From Hofstenia miamia (Eukaryota > Xenacoelomorpha > Acoela > Hofsteniidae), in the NCBI GenBank assembly GCA_900660155.1, contig CABFPE010000318.1, positions 334,065 through 398,064 on the forward strand: a DNA stretch of 64,000 nucleotides, in the 5' to 3' direction. A program made the position numbers and the translations under genes. Below, one piece after another: positions 49,150 through 61,270 of the stretch. Within the stretch, counting starts at the first letter, position 1, and every line of letters begins with the position of its first letter. The notes beneath the pieces were generated by a model that was not told the origin of the DNA, searched no databases, and worked only from the letters and a program-made list of their open reading frames with translations.

Positions 49150-49500
49150 ACTCTATGAACGGGTCAAAATGTCGAGGGATTAAATATTGCTTGAATTAGG
49201 CCGCGGCTTTTTTAGAAAAAACACCACACTCAGCACTTCACAACATGGTGGAGATGGACATGTACATGGGCCAGGTAGAGCTTGGGAATTGGTCGAAATT
49301 TAAAAAAAACTGACTACACGCAACAGTGCATGCAAGTAAACGCAAATGAAGTGAATGCTATAAACGTTAAAAACAATGTAAAAACAATGAAAAATATTTT
49401 AACATTTGAAATTTTACATTAGTATCATATCTTCTTCTGAATGTAAAATTAGGATCATCAATTTCAGTGCGTAGGTTTTATTCGAAGCTTCTAACACCAA
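49150..49500 (+). repeat. Old dispersed repeat, copy 2 (uninterrupted)
   Basis: Counterpart of 6590-7862. It reads straight through the position where the DNA transposon sits in the other copy. Confidence 0.5.
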
Positions 49501-50645
49501 GTTATCTGGTTTTAACACAACATAATGAAGCTAACTATTTATGCAGTTTATGTAGATGAGAGAAAAAGGCTTTGTAAATTTAAGGCATTCACTTAAAATT
49601 GTAAAAACAAACATAAGTACTACATATCGAAAATTCAAAAGGCCGTGGTCGCAACGTTATTTTATAATTATTCGATTTCAGTTCTACAGTCAAACCAACC
49701 GATTCTCGGTTGGAATTTTGAGAAACTCACAGGCCCTCCACTCTAAGTTAAATGGTGTAATAGTGAACACATGGCGTTCAGCCAAGTTTATTTTTGGACA
49801 TAATAGATATATCTACTTATTAGCATACCTGGACTTGGGATGATTTAGCTACTTTAATCAATGGCAACATGAAACCAATAATTGAACACCCACACACATC
49901 TCTATACCATCATTAATCACTTTTACATTATTAATTAAATCATATCAATGTCGGGTTGTGGGGTGTTTTCAAGAACCCTAAATTATTAAAAAATTTTATT
50001 GCTGAAAAAGTACTTCTTGACGACTTAGATTTTGGCATTGGCCATACATAAAATATTAAGACTTCAGAAAATTTTATTACCTCATTCCTAAGATCTTAAT
50101 TTTTGGCCAATTTTGATAATATTTTAGGGCACATAGGAACAAAATTGTAACCACTTTTCAGTATCGATACATCATCTACCATAAAAACGTGATTTATACA
50201 TGATTTTACGGATTTACAATTCAAAGTAGAAGTCAATCTTAGCTCCAGACTTACAATGTAATAGTAAACTTAGTGGATCACAAAAGAAGCACGAAAGTAA
50301 AAACTTCCATCCAAAGTTCAAACAATGAGTTTTGTCCATACTTACTGAAATTACTCAATTATAAAACACCCTTGAAAAAGTACAGCAAGAAATAATAAAG
50401 TTATAAACTTCCTTAAACGAAACTGCGATTTGAACAAAATAACAAGTTGTATATGTTTTGCACATTCTAGAAAATTCTGGAACGCCATTCAATTAGATTT
50501 ATAAATAGAATGCACTATCTAAGCACATTTAAAAAACCAAAATATACTGAAAAATTTAATGTTTCTTTAAAAAACAACTTTATTAGAAAAATACAACTCG
50601 ACTTGAAAACGCAATAACCAAATCTTCTGAACAAATTTTTAGTTT
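49501..50645. other. No gene supported
   Basis: A 95-codon plus-strand open frame at 49556-49843 has no splice or family support. 50579-50584 holds an AATAAA on the minus strand that may serve the frame ending at 50646. Confidence 0.4.
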
Positions 50646-50948
50646 TTATGCAACGCATTCTTGTAATAATAAAACCAATATTACATAAATGGTTAGTATT
50701 TGAGGCCATCTGTTGGGATTTGATTTTTGGTATGTTGGGACTAGGAAGCCTGAATTTCGCAGAAAATCATCGTTCTGCATAAAACGAACCTGCACTTCAT
50801 TAAAATATGTAGTTGAGTTGTTTTGAGTTTTTAAAATAATTGGAGCAGACACAGTGACGTTGGTTTTGGCAGCAACCTGTCTGTAAACATTCGATTTCAC
50901 ACTTTTTATCTTAACACAATTACTTTGTTTAGCTAACCTGCTAGCCAT
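50646..50948 (-). CDS. Possible small tail-anchored membrane protein
   Basis: 100 codons from an ATG in good context (CTAAACATGGC). A polar N-terminal part (RLAKQSNCVKIKSVKSN, then NNSTTYFNEVQVRFMQNDDF) ends with a hydrophobic stretch ILTIYVILVLLLQ six residues from the C-terminus, as in tail-anchored proteins. AATAAA lies 62 bases past the stop. A frame of this length can arise by chance in 64 kb of AT-rich DNA, so the poly(A) signal and composition are the main support. No family recognised. Confidence 0.35.
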   Translation of the reverse strand: MASRLAKQSNCVKIKSVKSNVYRQVAAKTNVTVSAPIILKTQNNSTTYFNEVQVRFMQNDDFLRNSGFLVPTYQKSNPNRWPQILTIYVILVLLLQECVA

Positions 50949-51045
50949 GTTTAGATTTAATTAATTGAAAAATATCAAATACTATATTAAATTCGTTTGC
51001 TACATTCGTGCTTTGACATTTTAACATCCCAAGTATTACTAATTA

Positions 51046-51190
51046 TTAATAATGACTAATACCAAAATGCGGATTTGAATCTATTCTACCAAAACATACG
51101 GCTATCAGTTGAAGGATTTTAAAAATGACACATTCAGTCTCGGCGAGATCCATTCGACTGCATTGTATAGCAGAAGCTTTAAATGTAGAT
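51046..51190 (-). CDS. Possible terminal exon, 47 residues
   Basis: Acceptor TTTTTATCTATTGTAG is followed by STFKASAIQCSRMDLAETEC, then VIFKILQLIAVCF and a stop at 51046. Codon use is coding-like with four cysteines across the window. It could be an internal exon ending at GTAGAA. Upstream exons unknown. Confidence 0.3.
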
Positions 51191-52669
51191 CTACAATAGA
51201 TAAAAACAATACATATGCATTTCATATTAAATTTCAAAATGTATTTTAAGATATTTCGGAAAATACAACTAGAGCTCCGTATGTTCAAATGAAATTGCAA
51301 AATTATTCTTGAAAGCGAAAAAATATAACATTTCTTACTATGGTGATCAAATTGATTTATGTTGAAATTATTTCAAATAATTGAAATTCACCTGGAATTG
51401 GAAAAAGTGCACATGAATTCATATGCTATCAACATATTTACAGCTAAAGTGATGCATGCCAAATTACTACAAAGTGCGATTGAGGTTCTTGGGAAGATCA
51501 ACTCAAAATATTATATTATTGTGGACATATTTTTACATAATTATTAGAAGAAAAGAACATACAGTATTGACTAACAATTTGGAGCCTTCTGAAGATGTAA
51601 CGTGCTAAACTCAACAGCTGTTTCCTGTGGCCATTAATATTTAAAAAGCTGCAGGTGTGTGAGCGTTCATACAGCCAAACCCACACTATCGCCTTATTAA
51701 TTAGCTTCAACTATCAGAAGTAGCAAAAGCATGTGTTTTCCATCTGGGCAACGTCACCGAGTAAGTGACAGGCAGAAAATGAAGTTTGACGCCTCAACTC
51801 CACAATCAACTGTAGAGTAAGAAAATATAGAAAGGGAATATATATTTAAAAATGTACATGAATAAATAATCAACTTAGAGATGAAGTCATTGATTTTTAC
51901 GTGATTGATGCTTTTCGAAAACCAACCAGTTGCGAATTCGTCTCTTTAAATTTGGTAACTCAGCAATTCAATGTTCAATTGCAATTCCATTTGTTTCTTT
52001 CAAAATTAATAAAACACTTAGGTTTCAGTTCAGTCAGACGACAATCATGTGTCAATTATAAGAAGAAGACAATTGAGTTTGACAGAATACTTGAAAACCA
52101 GCATAAAATTATTGACTGGAAATAAATTGTATAAAATAGGACTGCGCCAAATATTCCATGACCTACTATAATCATTCCAAAATGTCATATTTAAAATCAA
52201 ACGAAACCATTATATTGTTTGTTTTACATAAATATACACGAAAATAACGATATATTAAATTTCTTATAAGAAAATTTTTATGTCTAATAATTTAAAATCT
52301 TCCAATATTACCAATATTCAACTTTACTTGTTACAATTTCCGTAGCCAGAGTTATACGTGTGCCTCAACATTGAAGTCCAAAATAGCTCATACATAATCT
52401 TATTCAAGTCCACATGTGGAAGTATATTTTTAAATATCAAAAATGCAACTAGAACAAGCTACTTCTACACTAAAGATACCTAGTTAGATATGAGTTTTGA
52501 TTTATTGGTAATTTCAAATTGATCTTTCCATAAATACCCACATTTTGAAATATTGTTATATATTGCACCGTGATTAATTATATAGCTTTATATAATCGTT
52601 TGACTAAACACCATAGTTCTATATTTTTCAATCATTTTTAAAAGAATCTACATATGTTGTGTTAATAAC
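51191..52669. other. No gene supported
   Basis: AT-rich sequence with overlapping short open frames (51359-51710, 51901-52125), none with splice or start context that I trust. Confidence 0.4.
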
Positions 52670-52927
52670 CAGTGGCGAGTTTAGGGGGGGTCGACCGCCC
52701 CCCCCCCTTTGGGACCAGCTGTCGAATAGTTAAGAAAAATGATCTGTTTTACTCAAAATTGAAAATAGTTCACTTTAATTCAAGATGTTATCAATCGATT
52801 TACTGCTAAAAACAGATGATTGCATTTTGTGTAAGCTTACCTTTGCTCAAAAAACTTCTTTTATACATTTTTTTCTGTAAAAAATGGGTGTCAGCCCCCC
52901 GTTTTTAAAATCCTAAACGCGCCTCTG
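52670..52927. mobile_element. hAT MITE family 2, copy B
   Basis: Ends CAGTGGCGAGTTTAGG and CCTAAACGCGCCTCTG. Flanking octamers TTAATAAC and TTAGAAAC agree at 6 of 8. It is alignable to copy A (24094) along its whole 258 bases (for example CTCAAAATTGAAAAT, TTATCAATCGATTT, GATTGCATTTTGT). Confidence 0.88.
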
Positions 52928-53027
52928 TTAGAAACTAAGAACAAAATTGGAAATTATCAAGGTTGCAAAATCTTTATTAAATCTGTACACAATTCACAAC
53001 CTGCAGCACATGAATATCAACTTCCAG

Positions 53028-53296
53028 AATATATGAGGCGTCCAGAGGCAAAAGGGCCAATCCACCATTTGGTAGTTTTGAGAAAAATAGCTTTAAGGTT
53101 TTACCATTTCTATTTTATAACAGAAACATGAATATTTGGTTTATTTTCAACCTTATTTTACCTATGTATAAAGCCGAATATTGTCACAAAATTTTTCTAC
53201 TATCTAGGGGAAGGTTTAAAATTTCGTATCCCACATCTAACTCAATATCGTCAATTTGGCGGATTGGCCCCTTTGCCTCTGGGCGCCTCATATATT
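53028..53296. mobile_element. MITE with long, near-perfect inverted repeats
   Basis: AATATATGAGGCG.CCAGAGGCAAA.GGGCCAATCC.CC reads inward from both ends (about 38 bases, three mismatches) around a roughly 190-base core. The target duplication is hidden by the ATATAT edges. The plus-strand open frame at 53256-53528 starts inside the right TIR and is not trusted as a gene. Superfamily undetermined. Confidence 0.75.
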
Positions 53297-53762
53297 AAAT
53301 GAAAATTTAAGTAACACATTTCGAATTAGCGCACCAAGATTAAACCTACAAATGAGGAATTACATTGGAACCCGAAATGCGATTCAAAGTAACCATAGCC
53401 CCATTGTATACTACCCGACTCAACACAACATGAATGATGCCTTTTACTTAGACATGAAACTACCAAACCCGACTCGACACAAAAATAAAGCAGAATCGAT
53501 TCTTAACCGAAAATTGGTACGAGTCTGAGAACTCTGATGCATACCAAGGTGTACATCTTGATGCATACCCACTCAAAATATGTTCAGGAAAGGCTTATTG
53601 TTGTTTACTAAGTACTATTAATGTCAAAACATCATTGTAGCATTTATTATTACACCAATAAGCAGGGATTAAAGTCATATTAATTTTTTGTTGTAATAAT
53701 TACTTGCTAATAAAATGAGAATGAGAAAGAGCCGACACAAAACAAAAATCAACGGACTCCAA

Positions 53763-53795
53763 CAGAGCTGCACTCCTAAATAATTAACAAGTTTA
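53763..53795 (+). repeat. Single end related to the MITE at 60440
   Basis: CAGAGCTGCACTCCTAAATAATTAACAAG matches CAGGGCTGTACTCCTGAATAATTAACAAA at 60440-60468. No partner end was found nearby. Confidence 0.5.
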
Positions 53796-54040
53796 AATTC
53801 TCAACAAATAAAATCCAACATCCACCACCGTAGCATACCTTTAACAAAAAAGGAGCTGGGTACCCAATCGAATTTATCAAGATGGGATGAGCCCCTCTCG
53901 AGTACAATATTATAAATAAACTTGAGCAAATAGAACTTTATAAAGCTGAGAATTTAATTTTTTAGTAAATCACCTATAATTACAAATATGAACACTAAGT
54001 TCTTAAAAAAATCAAAATCACAATTTAAGGCGCCAAGTTA

Positions 54041-54277
54041 TAGAGTTCGGTATATTTAAACAAAATAACATCGGTATGGTAAAACGTTATTCCAGCGAAA
54101 TATATCCTTCTAAAATATGTTTTCATAACACTAAATTAAGCTGTTAATCAAGTAAAGACAACTACACTTCAACTTGACAAGAATTTTGGCGTTGGCTTCA
54201 AGAATATTGCATCGTTTTTTGGAAATAACATTCTCTCGGTTCAGTTTCGGTTTTTTTCAGTATACCGCCGAGCCCTA
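54041..54277. mobile_element. hAT-like element, worn
   Basis: The right end ...CAGTATACCGCCGAGCCCTA reverses to TAGGGCTCGGCGGTATACTG, a hAT-style end. The left end TAGAGTTCGGTATATTT matches it in part. CGGTTT/CGGTAT words lie inside. The 8-base flanks do not match. Confidence 0.45.
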
Positions 54278-55111
54278 CTTACAATTTAAAAATATTTTTA
54301 TCAAAGGCTAATTGGTATGATATATTTGAGTAGACATTAATTTGGTTACAGTTAAATGCATTTCGTCTGCCAAATGAAAATTCCATTAATTTTAAAGTAA
54401 TTTTTTTGTTAAAATCGTTAGTGGGTGGACAAAGAACAGTGAAATTGGTTTGAAAACAAAAATTTCGTTAACTGTAAACTGCCTACTTGAACAACTTTAA
54501 TTTCTTCTAAAGGTTAAATGGTAAGAACATGCATCTGTAAAAAATTAATCATTAATATTAAGCACATTAACTTTTGCTCTATCCCTGTATAATGATGAAT
54601 ATGGAACATTAACACCACAACTAAGCCCATGTAAACACTAACATCTCAATTATGTTCGAGTACCTGACTAAAAATAAGGCTGTTATTGGAGTGAAACAAT
54701 AAAAAGCAATTTATTAATGCATCTATTATGTATTTTCTCTGGTTGAATTTTAAATAATTATAAAACCGTTTTAGTAAATCTGCAATTTTCGACTCTACTC
54801 GGAGTCTGGTTTGCTACTTTGAATTATCAAGCTCGCATAGCCCTACAACAATCGGCTTGTTAACAATTGCTGCATATAAATTAAATGAATTAAAAGTTGT
54901 TTTCTTAAACTAAGAATGCTGGAGTGAAATATATTTGCTATCATATCTCACGATCTTTAAATGTTCATTGTCAAAGATGACTAGTAGCTTGAAGGATTAT
55001 TGAGAAAATATAATTTATATGGACAAGTAAACAAATATCAAAAGTTACTTCATTAATAGAAAGGCCCCTAAAGAGCACAGGCCTTCAACAAATACGTCCT
55101 TCCCCCGACAT
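54278..55111. other. No gene seen
   Basis: AT-rich sequence without supported features. Confidence 0.5.
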
Positions 55112-55282
55112 CAGGAGCGTACGCAGGATATTCTGACGGGGATACATCATCATCATTACCCAATGCGCGAAAATTTTTGAAAATATTGAGAAAATAAACC
55201 CTAAAAAATGCATTTCACGATCCTAAATTTTAAATTTTTCAATTTAACACACTCCACCATGTCCCCCCTGCGTACGCCACTG
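55112..55282. mobile_element. hAT MITE family 1, copy C
   Basis: Ends CAGGAGCGTACGCAGG and CCTGCGTACGCCACTG. Flanking octamers CCCGACAT and CCCAACAT differ at one base. 171 bases, shorter than copies A and B (about 235) through internal loss. Shares TTTGAAAATATTGAGAAAA and GCATTTCACGA with copy A. Confidence 0.92.
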
Positions 55283-56966
55283 CCCAACATATTGCTATTT
55301 TGATTATATCTTAGGATGATGTTGGTATTTACATATTCAAATGGCAATTCATTTTTTTAAATTTATCTTATATAATACGATCAAAAATTATATCGACATT
55401 TTATTAATTTCGTAAGCATACTTTGAAGGTAAATCAATGAATGTTAACGAATGCTTCCTGGATCCGGACCATTGTCAAAATTTAAATCCTTTCTGTTTGG
55501 GATAAGGCAAAAGTCTGATGAACATTTCAGGCCATAGGTTTTAAGTAAAGTTGTTAACGCACAAACAAATAACACCGTTATTCGTTTTCATAAATAGCGT
55601 GTAAATATTTATTAGTGTTGTGTAAATAAAGGTACTTTATGATATGTAAGTACCAATATAAATGGTATAAACCAATAAAATAGTAAAATTCAACATTTCC
55701 CATAGTTCATACAGTTAATATTAATAAAATCACAGGAAATATCTGCTGCATACGATTGAATTCTGTAATATATTTAGCAAGCTAATTACAATGAAATTAT
55801 TCCACGCAACATGTAATGCACAATTGATAAGCAATACCCAGTTGCATATACGTATTTTTGATCATAACAAATTAATTATGCATCCAACCAAACCACTCCT
55901 TTGATATTAACTGGTATTAAAACGAAGGATTTCAATTTTCAAACGATTCATTAACTCACGAGCAGATCATTGGCAAAAATTCCTCAGCTAATAGAAAAAT
56001 GCTTTCATGGAGATCATTCATAATTGCCAAGAAACATTTCAAAAAATAGATCAGACATACTCTTTCAAATTTATCAATTTCTTCTGCAACAATCAATACA
56101 TACAATGGAATGACCGTAGCGTGTATAGACCGGGTATATTAGCAGAAAAACTATCATAAGAAATCAAATATTTTATTGCATCAAAATATTAACGACTAAC
56201 GACCAGGAATTTTAAAATCAAAATCGACTGAAAATAAATTTTTTTTCGTTCGTATCTGAGGGTCTATTTCAATTTTCCTCCATTAAAACTTTGGATAGGA
56301 GTACGGGCGAATATACCTCCAGATGGATTTTTGAGGTTAAAGCTAAAATCCAAATCCTAATAACTATTGGTTATGCCACATGTACTCAGATCAGTTATTG
56401 ACTTTTTCGGACTTAGGCTGTTAATTAATTCCCAGTCTAGAAAGAATGTTATGAATGTTAGAATCGAAAGCATTGTTTAAAATTGACATTTTAATAAATT
56501 ATTAAATTTCAATTACACTTTTACACTATAAATGGAATGTAAAAATTACTACAATAAAAACTCCTTTCAAAGTAGAATGTATTCTAAATTGCCTTGTATC
56601 AAGAATTACTCTTTATTTAAAATAATAAATTAATACATAACCCAAATTGGGAGTGCAGCAAGTTAGAGGTTCATACCATTTTCATTGTTTTTTATTACAT
56701 GAAATTTGATGCGCAGCTGGCAAAAACAAAAACATACCTATTTCTTGTTTGGTTTAAGAGGACAAATCTGTAAAATTTTTGCATTCTCTGACAAAAAGAA
56801 AATTTCAGAAGTGGATCAACCAAAAGAAATATTGAATTTATCATATAAATATAAGATGCATTAGTAAACTAACAGTTCTAGAAAAAATTTCTAGAAGAAT
56901 TATCAATATTTTAAAATATGTCTCTTAAAGTCCCGAACTGACTTCCTCCCCATTTCATGTGACACC
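55283..56966. other. No gene seen
   Basis: AT-rich sequence without supported exons or repeats. Confidence 0.45.
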
Positions 56967-57545
56967 TTACTCGTAACCAAACTTCACCTTGAGAAACAGC
57001 AGTAAAACTCCGTTTTTAAATAGGGCTCTCTTATATGCTTCAAGGAATATAGAGATAGACTCAACTATCTCTGGTTGCATGCCATTGCGCTGTGCAGTAA
57101 TTTTTTTTTGCAGTAAATCCACCAAAATTGCGCTCACTTTAAAGATTCTTTGTATTACAAAACGTGTTTCGTCATTGAAGTTAGCAGAAATGTCTATAGT
57201 CCTTATCATAGCACCATTTTAACAAATCAAACGTATCTCAGTCAAGCGTTTGCTAAGGTTTGTATCTATTGAAATCGTCTGAGAGGCTATCCATGAGTAC
57301 TGCATCATGGTCTTTTGCCGTTGACACATGCTTTGTGGGGCCATCAATCGAACCAATTAAAGGGATCATTTCCCTTTATTTCTTAGAGGAGCTGTAGAGC
57401 TATCGCGCAATATCATAATGTAAATGATAATTTTGTGATGGTGAACCATTACCAACACGACTCATCCCAAAATTTCTACCCATCTGATCCATTGACTCAT
57501 GAATCACTGACCTATGTTCAACTATGGTAGGATTAAAGTCTTTCC
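56967..57545 (-). pseudogene. Decayed coding tract, unrecognised
   Basis: The composition rises above the surroundings and long minus-strand stretches read like protein: VEHRSVIHESMDQMGRNFGM, then IPLIGSIDGPTKHVSTAK, LMDSLSDDFNR, and an intact 80-codon piece (57209-56967) with ISANFNDETRFVIQRIFKV and EIVESISIFLEAYKRAL. A few interruptions separate the pieces. It could be a retro-copied gene, a degraded gene, or a remnant of a mobile element. I do not recognise the family. Confidence 0.4.
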
Positions 57546-57764
57546 CAATTATATATTATATGCATAATAAACAAATTTCAACCAGATAATGTATCCAATT
57601 ACTGAGGAGCTTCTAAAAACATGTATATAAAATACAATATAGACCTAACGCATTAGCAATGCAGGACTATAATAACTCATTTAGTGCTTTATATAAGTTA
57701 TTTTAACAATTTTTAAGAAAAACTAAATTATAATTTGATGTAAATGTAAAACAGTTTAGACCAG

Positions 57765-58665
57765 ATATATATATATATTTAAAATGCAGGACACTCATGA
57801 ATAAAACTATATATGTAAGCGTGGGATACCGGGACTGAAAATTTCTGAGATTCAAAACCCTAATTAAAAAAATGCATACAAAAATTTGATTTGAGTAATT
57901 CAGGTAGTAGAGCTTACTGCAATATATCTACAAATTGCTTTCAGTTAAATAACACTGTTCAGGAACATTTCTTATCTCAACAATAATCATTTGAATTTAG
58001 GCAAAGGTTGAATACATGTATGATCTTTCAAGTTGAGTATACATGAAGAGTAAAGCACACATAGAACGATAAATTTTAAAACAAACAATGCCTTGTTGCA
58101 ACACGCAAAAATTTCTATAAATGTAATATTGATTTGAAAACATATATTTTTTAAAATAAATCATAGCTATTTATTAAGAAGGTAAAAAGGATATTTTAAA
58201 ATTATTGTATTATANATATATATATATATTTAAAATGCAGGACACTCATGAATAAAACTATATATGTAAGCGTGGGATACCGGGACTGAAAATTTCTGAG
58301 ATTCAAAACCCTAATTAAAAAAATGCATACAAAAATTTGATTTGAGTAATTCAGGTAGTAGAGCTTACTGCAATATATCTACAAATTGCTTTCAGTTAAA
58401 TAACACTGTTCAGGAACATTTCTTATCTCAACAATAATCATCTGAATTTAGGCAAAGTTTGAATACATGTATGATCTTTCAAGTTGAGTATACATGAAGA
58501 GTAAAGCACACATAGAACGATAAATTTTAAAACAAACAATGCCTTGTTGCAACACGCAAAAATTTCTATAAATGTAATATTGATTTGAAAACATATATTT
58601 TTTAAAATAAATCATAGCTATTTATTAAGAAGGTAAAAAGGATATTTTAAAATTATTGTATTATA
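57765..58665 (+). repeat. 450-base near-perfect duplication joined by an N
   Basis: 57765-58214 and 58216-58665 differ at only about two bases (TTTGAATT/TCTGAATT and AAAGGTTG/AAAGTTTG), both start in a TA run, and the base between them (58215) is N. Such a join is typical of overlapping contig ends or alleles abutted during scaffolding. A recent true tandem duplication is less likely. Confidence 0.9.
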
Positions 58666-59715
58666 GAACAGTGATCTAACTTAGACCAAAATAGATTCGG
58701 ATCGATATTGAATAGTAATTAAAACTGTCCAATACAAGTTTAATAACATGCAGAGAACATAAAGCTAATTCAAAACCTCGCTTTCCTTTGAAGTTATTGA
58801 TGTACTAAATCTTTCATAGATGCATGATGTCCTAACAATAGTAATTTATATTAGTAGGCCAGTATTGTCAGAGAGACATTTTCCAATCTTTGAAGTAAAC
58901 GATAAAGCTTAATGAATCATCAATTATGGGTGATTGCTGATGGGTGTATAATTGACTATCATTCTGTTTCACTTGCTCCTGCCTAAACACATTACAAGTT
59001 GGACACTTGCTTTAAGCCTAACAAAGTGTAAATTACTGACAATTCAAAACAGTAGATGACCCATGTCAATCAATGTCCAAATGCTTTCAACCGTCAATTC
59101 TGTTCAATTGAAAAGCTTTTCAATATGATGTTATACTTTACGTAAAACAAAAACATGTTGTCTATTTCTGACAATTATGCTATTCAAATCTAAACATTTT
59201 TCAATAGATATTACTCTAAAACTATAGATTGTCTTAAAAACAATTGTTTGAAAGAAATAATTGAACATTTCCATAGGTGATACTAAACTGTTTATCATCG
59301 CCTTGCACATCTCTACGTAAGTATTTATCTAACTCGAAAATATCATTCTAACAAAGGCTCAACTGTCCGTTCTCATTCAGTGATATGACATTAAAAATTA
59401 ATATCAATAAAACAAATATATATATATATATGTGTGTATCGATTTCGATCACAAAGATTATATTACCACTAGATTTCCATTATATTGTCAAATTTTGGTA
59501 ATAGAGCATAAGTTAATCCGATTTCTTGAGCATTTTTTTAAGACAGGGCATGACTCCGTTGCTCAATAAGGGCTTTTCCAAAATCCGAGTTCAATTTTCC
59601 GAACATATGTAAGAGCACCTCAATAAAAATCTTATAACATGGTATACTGAGGCTAGCTAAGTTTTTTTCAAAATTGTTTAGTACTTTGCGAAAATCTATA
59701 TAAACATCTATATAT

Positions 59716-60214
59716 ATTTTTTATGAAAACTTTTATTGCTTTTATCGCGACATGTCTCGACAAACATTGTTGTCATCTTCAAGCATTTGTAGCAATGTTC
59801 CCGAACTTTTTTTCCATTAAATGTTTTTTATCTTTAATAAATGTTTAAATTCGATTGATGTCTTTGTTTATTTATTAAGGTTTTCTTGAAGACATTTAGA
59901 AACTCGGGCAAAAGAACATATAAGACGGCATCTACAATTAGAAATATATATTCATGGATGTGCACCTAAGCTAAAAAATTTTAACATACTAGTAAAACAT
60001 AGTGAAACTAAGATAGCAGAAGCCATATGTATTAAATCAACCAAGAAAACCTTAATAAATAAACAAAGACATCAATCAAATTTAAACATTTATTAGAGAT
60101 CAAAAACAGTTAATGAAAAAAAATTTGGGAACATTGCTACAAATGCTTGAAGATGACAACAATGTTTGTCAAAACATTTCGCGATAAAAGCAATAAAAGT
60201 TTTCATAAAAATAT
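59716..60214 (+). mobile_element. Penelope-like element 3' end in a large inverted repeat
   Basis: Arms 59716-59887 and 60043-60214 are inverted copies (about 172 bases each, roughly 90% alike) around a 155-base centre. The centre and right arm carry an open plus-strand end reading NILVKHSETKIAEAICIKST then LINKQRHQSNLNIY and a stop, which resembles the C-terminal half of a GIY-YIG endonuclease (family pattern KI.EA..IK...P.LN.Q...L.L), as found at the end of Penelope-like proteins. A conserved-looking GAAGATGACAACAATGTTTG word follows in the 3' region. It is 5'-truncated with its own 3' end inverted in front. Confidence 0.55.
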
Positions 60215-60238
60215 TCAAAGTCTTAAGATTATAACCAG

Positions 60239-60259
60239 TATATATATATATATATATAT
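60239..60259. repeat. (TA)n microsatellite
   Basis: About ten TA units, just past the end of the Penelope-like arm. Confidence 0.9.
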
Positions 60260-60439
60260 TTGTTCTAATAATGAGTGTTTTTTATAATAACTTATCACTT
60301 GCTTGATTAATTTGATTTGTTTCACTTTACCTATACCATTGTCGGTTTCTGATAAAAATAAAAATTGTGAATGGGGTGACATATTGGATGGCTGAGATGG
60401 ATAAATGTTAAGCGACCATACTTTTCTCTTAGTTGTCAC

Positions 60440-60545
60440 CAGGGCTGTACTCCTGAATAATTAACAAAGGGGCATTAAATTTGAATACTGTATTTGTATG
60501 TTATATTTTGGCTCCTCCCTGAGCACTTCCTTGAGCACACCCCTG
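60440..60545. mobile_element. Short hAT-like MITE (106 bases)
   Basis: Ends CAGGGCTGTACTC and (inverted) CAGGGGTGTGCTC. Flanking octamers GTTGTCAC and GATGTCAC differ at one base. No coding capacity. The left end recurs alone at 53763. Confidence 0.8.
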
Positions 60546-60773
60546 GATGTCACATATAGACAGGATTTTGATGGTATTAGATAAGAACTGGTTGTTGGTG
60601 ATTAAAGAAGTTAATTCCTGTGGAATATTTTGCATGAAAGTTTCAGTCTGATGTGGAATATCTACAGATACGAATTTCTTTGGTTTTACTATTGATAATC
60701 CTTCCTTATCTATTTTTCTTACTCAGGATAGAGAATTTCTTATGCAAATAATTGCTGAAATTCCCTTCAATAG

Positions 60774-61270
60774 ACTTACTCTGCAGAATTTGACAGTAAG
60801 GATTGGGACACATGGCCTCTTATTGTTTTTTTTAATGTCTTACTACCATTATACGACCTTGAAGATCCGCGGTTTGATATAGCACGAAGGTTAATGAAAT
60901 TCTTGGTTAGACACTCTAAATGTACTATACTACAATTTCTGATGTCTGGTACTTGGATATTTCTAATCATTCGCTTGGTATTATTAAAATAACATCAGAA
61001 ACTCGTTGTCCTTACAAGCAGAACTATTTCGTCATATATTCCATAAAGAAGCTCAAACTCTATTATTAACACCTCGGAAAGCTTGCATGGCTACACAATA
61101 TTTTCAGATTATTGGATTTTGGTAAGGGGTCTGAACTCAGGAAAATATTTTGATCTGGCCTATCTTTTTGCAAAAACAATAAAGGTGTTAGGCAGAAATA
61201 AATTTGTACCAGCTCGAATGTGTTATTTAACTTGAATGTTGACTAAATTGCCAATCAGCGTTTCCTAACT
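60774..61270 (+). pseudogene. Unrecognised coding tract, exons or decayed gene
   Basis: The plus strand reads like protein in several stretches: after acceptor TTCCCTTCAATAG (60774), TYSAEFDSKDWDTWPLIVFF, LLPLYDLEDPRFDIARRLMK and VRHSKCTILQFLMSG; then from about 61021, LFRHIFHKEAQTLLLTPRKA and MATQYFQIIG; then KYFDLAYLFAKTIKVLG and KFVPARMCYLT to about 61230. Donors GTATTA (60979) and GTAAGG (61121) are present. It may be a spliced gene or a decayed one with a small number of breaks. No family recognised, and a mobile-element origin is not excluded. Confidence 0.4.
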
